In this document: piece by piece, positions 8,295 to 15,233 of the stretch
Numbering within the stretch: position 1 is the stretch's first letter
Layout of the letters: every line of letters starts with the position of its first letter
Source of the DNA: an uncultured Bacteroidales bacterium
Lineage (GTDB): Bacteria; Bacteroidota; Bacteroidia; Bacteroidales; UBA932
Assembly: GCA_904501835.1 (NCBI GenBank)
Contig: CAJGBW010000008.1
Coordinates: 1 to 36,744 of the forward strand
Reading direction: 5' to 3'
Length of the DNA stretch: 36,744 nt
Made by a program: the position numbers and the translations under genes
Notes under the pieces: generated by a model
Told to the model about the DNA's origin: nothing
Databases searched by the model: none
The model's input: only the letters and a program-made list of their open reading frames with translations

Positions 8295-9650
8295 TTAATA
8301 TCTATTGAGGGGCATTCCTGCCGTTTTTGCATTTACTTTCTTACGAACGGCTGCAATGATTGCATCGTATTCTGCTCTCTCGCTTTCGCTTGCCACATAA
8401 GGAGTTCCGTCGGCGTTCTTTCCGCTTACCAAACCAATGTGCTCGCTAGCTGCTTTCAATACTGCGTCAATGAAATCTACAATGTCTTTCATATCCTTGG
8501 TTACGAAACCACGAGAGGTAATAGCGGGAGTACCTACACGCAAACCAGAAGTCTGGAAGGCAGAACGGCTGTCGAAAGGCACCATGTTTTTATTCACGGT
8601 AATTTCTGCTTTCTGCAACTCTTTCTCTGCGATACGACCGGTTACATCGGGATACTTGGTACGCAAGTCAATCAACATCAAGTGGTTGTCAGTACCACCA
8701 GATACCACCTTGTAACCTCTGTTTACAAACTCCTCGGCCATAGCAGCAGCATTCTCTTTCACCTGAGTCTGATACTCAACATATTCAGGTTGAAGAGCCT
8801 CATAGAAAGCAACGGCTTTGGCGGCAATACAATGCTCGAGCGGACCGCCCTGGATACCGGGGAATACGGCAGAGTTCAACAACTGTGACATTTTCTTCAC
8901 AACGCCTTTCGGAGTAGTCAAACCCCAAGGATTGTCGAAATCTTTGCCCAACAAAATCACACCACCACGAGGACCTCTGAGGGTTTTGTGGGTAGTAGAA
9001 GTTACGATATCGGCGTATTTTACAGGGTTGTCCAACAAACCAGCGGCGATCAAACCAGCGGTGTGGGCCATATCCACCATAAAGAGAGCACCTACCTTGT
9101 CAGCGATAGCACGCATTCTAGCATAATCCCACTCACGAGAATAAGCAGAAGCACCACCGATAAGCAATTTGGGTTTGCATTCAAGGGCAATTCTTTCCAT
9201 TGCGTCATAGTCAACCAAACCGGTGTTCTCATCCAAACCGTAAGAAACGGCGTTGTACATAAGACCAGACATATTCACGGGAGAACCGTGAGAAAGGTGA
9301 CCACCGTGAGCCAAATCAAGTCCCATAAAGGTATCGCCCGGTTTCAAACAAGCCACAAAAACGGCCATATTTGCCTGAGCACCACTGTGGGGCTGTACAT
9401 TGGCATATTCAGCACCATAAATTTCTTTCAAACGATCAATGGCCAACTGCTCAATTTTATCAACCACTTCGCAGCCACCATAGTAACGAGCACCCGGATA
9501 ACCCTCTGCGTATTTGTTGGTACAAACACTGCCCAAGGCTTCCAACACCTGCTCACTTACATAATTCTCGGAGGCAATAAGCTCCAAACCCGCACCCTGG
9601 CGGTTGTTCTCTTCTTTGATAAGGTCAAAGATTTCAATGTCTTGCTTCAT
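8295..9650 (-). CDS. glyA: Serine hydroxymethyltransferase
   Basis: PLP enzyme interconverting serine and glycine while making 5,10-methylene-tetrahydrofolate, the main one-carbon source in the cytoplasm. The family signature is clear: ELIASENY near residue 23, the YPGARYYGGCE motif (51-61), and the PLP-lysine motif STTHKTLRGP with K222. The frame extends to an ATG at 9683, but that start would overlap the preceding galactosidase gene by 17 bases and add 11 basic residues not expected in the family. The ATG at 9648-9650 (MKQDIEIFDLI) fits the usual start and gives 451 residues, slightly longer than the common 410-430 because of an insertion around residues 235-250 (NPWGLTTPKGVVKK) that is common in Bacteroidetes enzymes (recalled). 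It sits 16 bases after the galactosidase stop and 2 bases before the EF-hand gene. Confidence 0.97.
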   Translation of the reverse strand: MKQDIEIFDLIKEENNRQGAGLELIASENYVSEQVLEALGSVCTNKYAEGYPGARYYGGCEVVDKIEQLAIDRLKEIYGAEYANVQPHSGAQANMAVFVACLKPGDTFMGLDLAHGGHLSHGSPVNMSGLMYNAVSYGLDENTGLVDYDAMERIALECKPKLLIGGASAYSREWDYARMRAIADKVGALFMVDMAHTAGLIAAGLLDNPVKYADIVTSTTHKTLRGPRGGVILLGKDFDNPWGLTTPKGVVKKMSQLLNSAVFPGIQGGPLEHCIAAKAVAFYEALQPEYVEYQTQVKENAAAMAEEFVNRGYKVVSGGTDNHLMLIDLRTKYPDVTGRIAEKELQKAEITVNKNMVPFDSRSAFQTSGLRVGTPAITSRGFVTKDMKDIVDFIDAVLKAASEHIGLVSGKNADGTPYVASESERAEYDAIIAAVRKKVNAKTAGMPLNRY

Positions 9651-9666
9651 AATCTTTATAATAGTT

Positions 9667-11865
9667 TTATTTGTTTTCTTCAATCATAAATATGGCACTG
9701 TCGTAAAGTTTCAACAAGGCCGGATTAATACCATGATTCATCAGGTACTTGCCGCTGAACACTTTCCCGTTGCCCCAGAATGAGGAGTTTTCTGTATTGA
9801 GTTCATAAATCTTATACTCCTTATCCGGATCCAACCCCTGAAGGCGGAAATAAGGTTTGAGGGTACGCGCCTGGTAACGGATACAATAAGCCATCACCAC
9901 CGCACGGGATTTATCCTTCGAAGCGTACATAATCGCATAGTGATTTCCGTCGTAAGGCGAACACAAACGATATAGGTCGCCAGAGAAAACCAAATCGCGA
10001 TAAGTTTTATAGCTGCTGATAGCCTGACGGGCAAACACTTTCTCTTCGGCAGTCAAATCCTTGGGTTGCAATTCCATTCCGATACGACCGGCCGCCGCAA
10101 TATCAAAACGGAATTTCAGCGGCGTCATATTTCCCGTCTGATGGCTGGGAACAGCTGACACATGAGAACCTGTGACACAAGCCGGGTAAATCAAGTTGGT
10201 TCCGTATTGGATAAACACACGGGAAAGAGCCTCGGTATTATCGCTGGTCCACACCTCATCGAAGTATGCCAACGCCCCATAATCCACACGGCCACCGCCG
10301 GAAGAACAAGATTGGATGATAACCTCAGGATATTTGGCACGAATTCTACGCATAATCTTATACAAGGCCTGGGTATAATCTACATAGAAACGCTCCTGGT
10401 CTTTAAGATAGGTAGAGCCGAAACTTTCTACATGGCGATTGCAATCCCATTTGATATAATCAATGTGGTCAGAAAGCTGCATCGTGCGGTCAAATACGCC
10501 AAAAACAAAATCCTGCACCTGAGGATTTGTCAAATCCAACACCCATTGGCCGCGAGTGGTCGTAAGTTCTCTATCCTTGGACTGCACTATCCATTCGGGA
10601 TGCTCCTGCGCCAAGCGGCTTGCCTTATTCACCATTTCGGGTTCAATCCAAATTCCGAATTTCAAACCTTTTTGGTGAGCATAATCCGCGATATAGTCTA
10701 TTCCCTCGGGTAATTTTTCAGCATTGACTTCCCAATCCCCCAATCCGTGACGAGAATCGTTACGAGCAAATTCTCCACTTGCAAACCAGCCATCGTCCAG
10801 CACAAACATTTCCAAGCCCATATCTGCTGCGTCGTCAATCATATCCGTCAGGGTACGGGTTGTGAAATCAAAATAGGCACCCTCCCAACTGTTGAGCAAG
10901 GTCGGCACCACTTCTGCTTGAGAATAACACTGATAGCGACGTGACCAATCGTGCAAATTGCGAGAAGCGCGACCGGCACCCTCTCCACTCCAAGTCCAAA
11001 TCATATTGGGCGTCTCAAATTCCGCTCCTTTATCAAGAGGGTAACGAGCCGCTTCGGGATTGATACCGGCAATCACCACCAATTTCTGACTCTCATCCAT
11101 CTGGAAATCCAACTTGTAATTTCCACTCCAAGCCAACGCACCAGCCACAACTTCTCCCTGAGTCTCACTCCAAGAGTCGGAATGAAGACTCAACAGAAAC
11201 GAAGGGTTTTCCGTATGGGTGGTACGAATACCCATACGATTCTGAATGGTTTTCACACCGGGTGTCAAAATCTCTCTGGCCACCTGCATTTCGCGCGCCC
11301 AAGAGCCGTAAAAGTGTGTCAAAAGATGCTTGCCGGCAGGAAACGCCATGGAACTGCTGGCATAAGAATCCAAATAGACACGCTTCTTTCCGCCATTTTT
11401 AATCACACTATGGGATACAATCACATCTTCTTTCTGATACGCTTCATAAATCAGAGTGACCTCCAGCAAAGTCTTCACATCCCTCAACAGAATTTCCGTC
11501 TTAACGACCGACGGACTTTGAGTGATGGTGTGGGAAACATAGGTCAATTCTGTATTACAATCGCCGTCAGCATAACAAACAGCCAATGCGGGTTGATTGT
11601 AATAGCGACCACCACGGGCCGGATAGGCAAAATCATCGGTACCATAATCAACACGACGACCTGTCTGGTATCCCTCAAACTGTGATTCACAGCCTACAGG
11701 AGCACCATAATGTTGAATATACAACTTTCCATCCTGCCCCACGCCCAACACCAGCGATGAGTTGTCAGTCGCAACATTCAAAAACAAGGGCTCCACCTGA
11801 TTGGCAGAGAGTCCCAAAACCATCAAAAGACAAGAAAATGCGGCAATTATTTTTTTCATCTGCAT
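9667..11865 (-). CDS. Secreted GH36 alpha-galactosidase
   Basis: Glycoside hydrolase of family 36, expected to release terminal alpha-1,6-galactose from raffinose-type sugars or galactomannan. An N-terminal signal peptide (KKIIAAF..LLMVLGLSA) points to export, probably to the periplasm. A beta-sandwich N-terminal domain is followed by the barrel with the family motifs LDDGWF (356-361), the strand motif GIWIEPEMV (404-412), the nucleophile in IKWDCNR (D474) and the acid/base in TSDN (D542). The length of 732 residues is normal. Two starts are possible, ATG at 11863-11865 and ATG at 11857-11859; the second gives the more usual MKK beginning. It lies 42 bases after the DUF1343-type gene, with a promoter candidate in that gap, and 16 bases before glyA. 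No polysaccharide-utilisation genes (SusC/D) are nearby. Confidence 0.93.
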   Translation of the reverse strand: MQMKKIIAAFSCLLMVLGLSANQVEPLFLNVATDNSSLVLGVGQDGKLYIQHYGAPVGCESQFEGYQTGRRVDYGTDDFAYPARGGRYYNQPALAVCYADGDCNTELTYVSHTITQSPSVVKTEILLRDVKTLLEVTLIYEAYQKEDVIVSHSVIKNGGKKRVYLDSYASSSMAFPAGKHLLTHFYGSWAREMQVAREILTPGVKTIQNRMGIRTTHTENPSFLLSLHSDSWSETQGEVVAGALAWSGNYKLDFQMDESQKLVVIAGINPEAARYPLDKGAEFETPNMIWTWSGEGAGRASRNLHDWSRRYQCYSQAEVVPTLLNSWEGAYFDFTTRTLTDMIDDAADMGLEMFVLDDGWFASGEFARNDSRHGLGDWEVNAEKLPEGIDYIADYAHQKGLKFGIWIEPEMVNKASRLAQEHPEWIVQSKDRELTTTRGQWVLDLTNPQVQDFVFGVFDRTMQLSDHIDYIKWDCNRHVESFGSTYLKDQERFYVDYTQALYKIMRRIRAKYPEVIIQSCSSGGGRVDYGALAYFDEVWTSDNTEALSRVFIQYGTNLIYPACVTGSHVSAVPSHQTGNMTPLKFRFDIAAAGRIGMELQPKDLTAEEKVFARQAISSYKTYRDLVFSGDLYRLCSPYDGNHYAIMYASKDKSRAVVMAYCIRYQARTLKPYFRLQGLDPDKEYKIYELNTENSSFWGNGKVFSGKYLMNHGINPALLKLYDSAIFMIEENK

Positions 11866-11893
11866 CCCTGATTTAACAAAAATACGTAACTTG

Positions 11894-11901
11894 CAAATAT
11901 A
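11894..11901 (-). promoter_or_regulatory. Promoter -7 element candidate (TATATTTG) for the GH36 gene
   Basis: On the minus strand this reads TATATTTG, matching the Bacteroidetes -7 consensus TAnnTTTG, 28 bases before the first possible start of the galactosidase. A matching upstream TTTG at the right spacing is not clear, so the call is moderate. It would let the galactosidase be expressed separately from glmM. Confidence 0.45.
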
Positions 11902-11907
11902 AGCATT

Positions 11908-12978
11908 TTATTTTATCCTGTAAGGATAATTTTCATAGAGCGTAAACTTGCGCGCCTTACGAATCCACTTTTGCTCTTCCGTTTTCAGATAATCCTGAAT
12001 TTCCGGCCAGGATTGTCCTCCAAGTACATAATCGTACAAAGTATCATCTCCGAGTTCCGCAGCAAAATCATCCGCCAAGGCAAACTGAGGATAGTTCTGC
12101 TTGAAATAGCGCATAAGTTGGAGCGTATGTGAGAGCGCATGATATTCATAGCCCGGCAACAAAAGAATTTGATAACCTCGGCAGACCTGACCGGCATACA
12201 TACCCGCAGAAGCCATAAAGGTACAAGGGCGCAACAGAACACCCTCCGGCACCGGAATAGGTTCTGAATTGGTGTTTTGAATAAAAGGCGCCCCGAAATA
12301 CTCATAGGGTCTGGGCGTGCCCAAAGCCGGCGAGATATTGGTCTTTTGCCACAGATAAGCCCCGCTATACACATCACAGGTAAACAAGCCCGGAATATCG
12401 ACAGAAGGCGGAATCGCCCAAGGAAGGAGCTGCACGGAACCTTGCGCCAAAGCCGAAATAATATGCAAAGGGCTCTTGAACGAAATCTCATTTTGGTACA
12501 AATGGCACAGCTCGCCCAAAGAAAGTCCATGTCTATGGCAAGTCTTCGGAAATTCGCCGCCTTTGCTTCCTGCCGGCATGGTTCCCTCTACGCATCTTCC
12601 GGCCGGATTGAGATGATCCACCACATACAGCGAGGGTGCTTCATCTCCCATCTGGTGAAGGGCGCGCATCAAAGAAAAGACCGAACGTGTACAGGAAAAA
12701 TAGCGCGAACCACTATCCTGAATATCCACCACAACGGCACTCACCCCCTCAAAATCCTGGGGCGAAAAAGTCACTTCCGAATGATTTTGAGCGGTCTCAA
12801 ACTCTGCTTCAAAAGGCATGACCAACTTGTGAAGATTCCCTCTGGCGGAAAAAATCTGCCAGGTATAACGCCCCTGCTCCGCATCATAACAAGAGGGGGT
12901 ACAAAAACACACGACAAGTCCCTGAGTGAGAGACTTGTCAAGTTGTTGGTCTATAGAAGTTGTTCTAAATGAAAACAC
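11908..12978 (-). CDS. Divergent DUF1343 / NamZ-type (GH171) protein without signal peptide
   Basis: Protein of 356 residues related to the DUF1343 family, whose characterised members (NamZ, family GH171) are exo-beta-N-acetylmuramidases releasing MurNAc from peptidoglycan fragments. The supporting motifs are VVVDIQDSGSRYFS (82-95), VVDHLNPAGRCVEG (119-132) and RHGLSLGEL (149-157). Unlike typical members it has no signal peptide and a shortened N-terminus. The segment where most members have P-E-H-G reads E-A-E-F (57-60), so the glutamate seems kept but the His-Gly pair is lost. The start is GTG at 12976-12978; no other start lies between the glmM stop region and residue 54. It begins 5 bases after glmM. 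Cell-wall recycling in the cytoplasm is a reasonable guess, but loss of activity is also possible. Confidence 0.78.
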   Translation of the reverse strand: MFSFRTTSIDQQLDKSLTQGLVVCFCTPSCYDAEQGRYTWQIFSARGNLHKLVMPFEAEFETAQNHSEVTFSPQDFEGVSAVVVDIQDSGSRYFSCTRSVFSLMRALHQMGDEAPSLYVVDHLNPAGRCVEGTMPAGSKGGEFPKTCHRHGLSLGELCHLYQNEISFKSPLHIISALAQGSVQLLPWAIPPSVDIPGLFTCDVYSGAYLWQKTNISPALGTPRPYEYFGAPFIQNTNSEPIPVPEGVLLRPCTFMASAGMYAGQVCRGYQILLLPGYEYHALSHTLQLMRYFKQNYPQFALADDFAAELGDDTLYDYVLGGQSWPEIQDYLKTEEQKWIRKARKFTLYENYPYRIK

Positions 12979-12983
12979 TGAAT

Positions 12984-14399
12984 CTATCCAATGATTTTTT
13001 GAGCCACCGCAATCACCTCTTGCGCCAACGCCTCTGCTGTCGCCTGATCCTGCGCCTCAGCATAAATACGGATAATAGGCTCGGTATTTGATTTACGCAA
13101 ATGTACCCATTGTTTCTTGGCCTCGAAAGAAATCTTCACACCATCAAGGGTATTGACATTTTCGTCTTTATAAATCACCTGCAACTCGGAAAGAATCTTA
13201 TCAATCAAAGCTGCATCGGAAAGCTGAATCTTATTCTTGGCAATAAAATACTGCGGGTAAGTCTTTTTAAGTTCGCTGACACTCATTTTCTTGTGAGCCA
13301 AATTTCTCAAAAAGAGAGCAACACCCACCATGGCGTCACGACCGGCATGGATAGCAGGATAAATCACGCCGCCATTGCCTTCACCACCAATCAGCGCACC
13401 AACTTTGTGCATCAAAGTCGTCACATTTACCTCACCCACGGCTGACGCGTAATAAGTACCACCATGTTTTTCGGTCACATCACGCAACGCACGGGAAGAA
13501 GACAAGTTGGAAACGGTTGCCAAATTGGTTTTACCCTCCTTCACCGCACATTCCAAAAGATAATCTGCTATGCTCACCAAAGTATATTCCTCTACGAAAG
13601 CCTCGCCATTTTCACAAATGAAAGCCAGACGATCCACATCGGGATCCACAGAAATACCAAAATCGGCTTTCTCTTTCACTACGGTCTCGCACAAATCTAC
13701 AAGATTGGAAGGAAGAGGCTCGGGATTGTGGGCGAAATTACCATCAGGGTTACAGTTAAGTTCAATACACTTCACGCCCATTCTCTTCAACAAAAGCGGC
13801 ATGATGATACCGCCGACAGAGTTCACCGCATCCAACACCACGGTAAATCCGGCGGCCTTCACAGCCTCGACATCCACCTGGGGCAATGCCAGAACAGCGT
13901 CCAAATGACGATCTGTAAAATCTTCCTCTACGATACATCCCAACTGATCCACCTCGGCAAAATTGAAATCTTCTTTCTCCGCACAAGCCAAAATGGCGCC
14001 GCCTTCTTCTGCGGTCAAGAACTCTCCTTTTTCATTGAGGAGTTTCAAGGCGTTCCACTGCTTGGGATTGTGAGAAGCGGTCAAGATAATACCGCCATCC
14101 GCCTCGCTGAACACAACGGCCATCTCGGTGGTCGGCGTACTGGCAAAACCAGCCTTTACCACATCCACACCGCAGGCAATCAAAGTACCGCAAACCAGAT
14201 TTTCTACCATTTCACCACTCAAGCGAGCATCTTTACCTACAACTACTTTGTATCTTTCACCCTCTTTCTTGGGTCTTCTTACTTTTAATTGCTCACAATA
14301 TGCATAGGTAAATTTTACCACATCGATGGGGGTCAAGCCCTCGCCTACGGGACCTCCGATAGTACCGCGGATTCCTGAGATAGATTTGATTAGTGTCAT
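12984..14399 (-). CDS. glmM: Phosphoglucosamine mutase
   Basis: Alpha-D-phosphohexomutase converting glucosamine-6-phosphate to glucosamine-1-phosphate, the step before UDP-GlcNAc in peptidoglycan and LPS synthesis; cytoplasmic. The start ISGIRGTIGG is typical of the Bacteroidetes GlmM form. The active serine is S109 in TASHNP, the magnesium site is DPDVDR with D252, D254 and D256, and the sugar-binding GEGNGG loop is near residue 344. A C-terminal domain with the phosphate-binding motif RKSNTEPIIRIY is present. The length of 471 is normal. A close relative, phosphomannomutase, is the main alternative, but the N-terminal motif favours GlmM. It is the first gene of the minus-strand run and has a promoter candidate 26-33 bases upstream; the DUF1343-type gene follows after 5 bases. 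Confidence 0.92.
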   Translation of the reverse strand: MTLIKSISGIRGTIGGPVGEGLTPIDVVKFTYAYCEQLKVRRPKKEGERYKVVVGKDARLSGEMVENLVCGTLIACGVDVVKAGFASTPTTEMAVVFSEADGGIILTASHNPKQWNALKLLNEKGEFLTAEEGGAILACAEKEDFNFAEVDQLGCIVEEDFTDRHLDAVLALPQVDVEAVKAAGFTVVLDAVNSVGGIIMPLLLKRMGVKCIELNCNPDGNFAHNPEPLPSNLVDLCETVVKEKADFGISVDPDVDRLAFICENGEAFVEEYTLVSIADYLLECAVKEGKTNLATVSNLSSSRALRDVTEKHGGTYYASAVGEVNVTTLMHKVGALIGGEGNGGVIYPAIHAGRDAMVGVALFLRNLAHKKMSVSELKKTYPQYFIAKNKIQLSDAALIDKILSELQVIYKDENVNTLDGVKISFEAKKQWVHLRKSNTEPIIRIYAEAQDQATAEALAQEVIAVAQKIIG

Positions 14400-14420
14400 T
14401 TTAATCTGTTTTTTGTTTCT

Positions 14421-14452
14421 TCTGCAAAAATATGAAATTTATGCTAAATTTG
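14421..14452 (+). promoter_or_regulatory. Promoter candidate for the DUF486 gene (TCTG, 20-bp spacer, TAAATTTG)
   Basis: TAAATTTG at 14445-14452 matches the Bacteroidetes -7 consensus, and TCTG at 14421-14424, 20 bases upstream, is a near match to TTTG. Transcription would start close to 14459, only about 15 bases before the ATG at 14474. Since this lies inside the longer possible reading frame from 14432, it supports the shorter start. Confidence 0.55.
14425..14432 (-). promoter_or_regulatory. Promoter -7 element candidate (TATTTTTG) for glmM
   Basis: Reads TATTTTTG on the minus strand, matching TAnnTTTG, 26 bases upstream of the glmM ATG. The upstream TTTG element is not obvious. It lies within 13 bases of the oppositely oriented element at 14445-14452. 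Confidence 0.5.
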
Positions 14453-14473
14453 CACACATTTTTTAAGATACTT

Positions 14474-14842
14474 ATGACTGCAGTCTGGACTATTCTATTG
14501 TTGGTTGCTTCCAACATCTTCATGACCTTCGCCTGGTATGGACAACTTAAGCTTGCCGAAATGAAAATCAGCGATGGTTGGCCTCTGATTATCATTATTT
14601 TAATGTCATGGGGCATTGCCTTGTTCGAATATATCTTCATGGTCCCCGCCAACCGTATCGGATCCGATATCAATGGAGGTCCGTTCAACATCATGCAACT
14701 TAAAGTGCTGCAAGAAGTCATTTCGCTTTCGGTATTCACGGTCATCATATCCATTCTTTTCAAAGGACAGGAGATACATTGGAATCACATTGCCGCATTT
14801 TTATGCTTGGTAATGGCTGTATATTTTGTTTTTTTGAAATAA
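14474..14842 (+). CDS. DUF486 (DMT family) small membrane protein
   Basis: Integral inner-membrane protein of 122 residues belonging to DUF486, a family grouped with small drug/metabolite transporter-like proteins; the substrate is unknown. It shows the family motif SNIFMTFAWYGQLK near the N-terminus and four hydrophobic stretches (about 2-22, 34-54, 80-97 and 104-121), with the conserved loop PANRIGSDINGGPFN between the second and third. The frame could begin at 14432, but the sequence there (MKFMLNLHTFFKIL) is not family-like and overlaps the promoter; MTAVWTILL at 14474 is the better start. The gene stands alone in orientation between glmM, which is divergent, and rpmE2, whose promoter overlaps its 3' end. 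Confidence 0.85.
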   Translation: MTAVWTILLLVASNIFMTFAWYGQLKLAEMKISDGWPLIIIILMSWGIALFEYIFMVPANRIGSDINGGPFNIMQLKVLQEVISLSVFTVIISILFKGQEIHWNHIAAFLCLVMAVYFVFLK

Positions 14843-14855
14843 AAGTGTACCTTTG
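14825..14855 (+). promoter_or_regulatory. Promoter of rpmE2 (TTTG, 19-bp spacer, TACCTTTG)
   Basis: A full match to the Bacteroidetes promoter layout: TTTG at 14825-14828, 19 bases, then TACCTTTG at 14848-14855. The upstream element lies inside the last codons of the DUF486 gene. It leaves a 5' leader of roughly 55 bases, which holds a small hairpin (ACGGC 14868-14872 with GCCGT 14878-14882). Confidence 0.75.
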
Positions 14856-14917
14856 CGGTCCGATTGTACGGCGTAGAGCCGTTATAAACAGAATAACAAC
14901 TTATAAATTAGAGCAAT

Positions 14918-15169
14918 ATGAAAAAAGGAATCCATCCCGAAACCTACCGTCTTGTAGCTTTCAAGGATATGTCCAATGACACAGTATTCATCACTCGTTC
15001 ATGTGCCAACACCAAAGAGACCATCGTTTACGAGGGCGTTGAGTATCCTGTTGTCAAGGTTGAGATCTCCAACACTTCTCACCCTTTCTACACCGGAAAG
15101 ATGAAACTCGTCGATACCGCCGGTCGTGTGGACAAATTCTACTCAAGATACGGTCAGAAGAAGAAATAA
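14918..15169 (+). CDS. rpmE2: 50S ribosomal protein L31, type B
   Basis: Component of the large ribosomal subunit, forming part of the bridge to the small subunit. The 83-residue sequence starts MKKGIHPETYRLVAFKD and carries the SHPFYTGKMKLVDTAGRVDKF block in its second half, which is diagnostic for type B L31. It lacks the zinc-binding cysteine pairs of type A; the only cysteine is C29. The gene has its own promoter with a short hairpin-bearing leader and is followed after 21 bases by a strong terminator, so it is probably a single-gene transcript. Type B forms serve as the zinc-independent version; this may be the only L31 of the organism, but that is not visible here. Confidence 0.97.
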   Translation: MKKGIHPETYRLVAFKDMSNDTVFITRSCANTKETIVYEGVEYPVVKVEISNTSHPFYTGKMKLVDTAGRVDKFYSRYGQKKK

Positions 15170-15190
15170 TTTTCTCTTCTCAAAAGCACA

Positions 15191-15222
15191 AACGAGCAGC
15201 CGATATGGTTGCTCGTTTTTTT
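15191..15222 (+). terminator. Rho-independent terminator of rpmE2
   Basis: Stem AACGAGCAGCC (15191-15201) pairs with GGTTGCTCGTT (15207-15217) around the loop GATAT, with one G-U pair, followed by a run of T to 15222. It lies between the convergent rpmE2 and the DUF4906-type lipoprotein gene. Confidence 0.92.
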
Positions 15223-15233
15223 ATTCCCCTCCT

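Noticed and set aside
9651..9683. Upstream start for glyA
   Set aside because: It would overlap the galactosidase gene by 17 bases and add residues not found in serine hydroxymethyltransferases.
11912..11930. Small inverted repeat (TTATCC/GGATAA) as a terminator of the NamZ-like gene
   Set aside because: It lies in the last codons, the stem is only about 6-7 bp of weak pairs and no T-run follows it on the minus strand.
14401..14763. Minus-strand frame of 120 codons opposite the DUF486 gene
   Set aside because: The plus-strand frame has family motifs and a promoter; the minus frame has neither.
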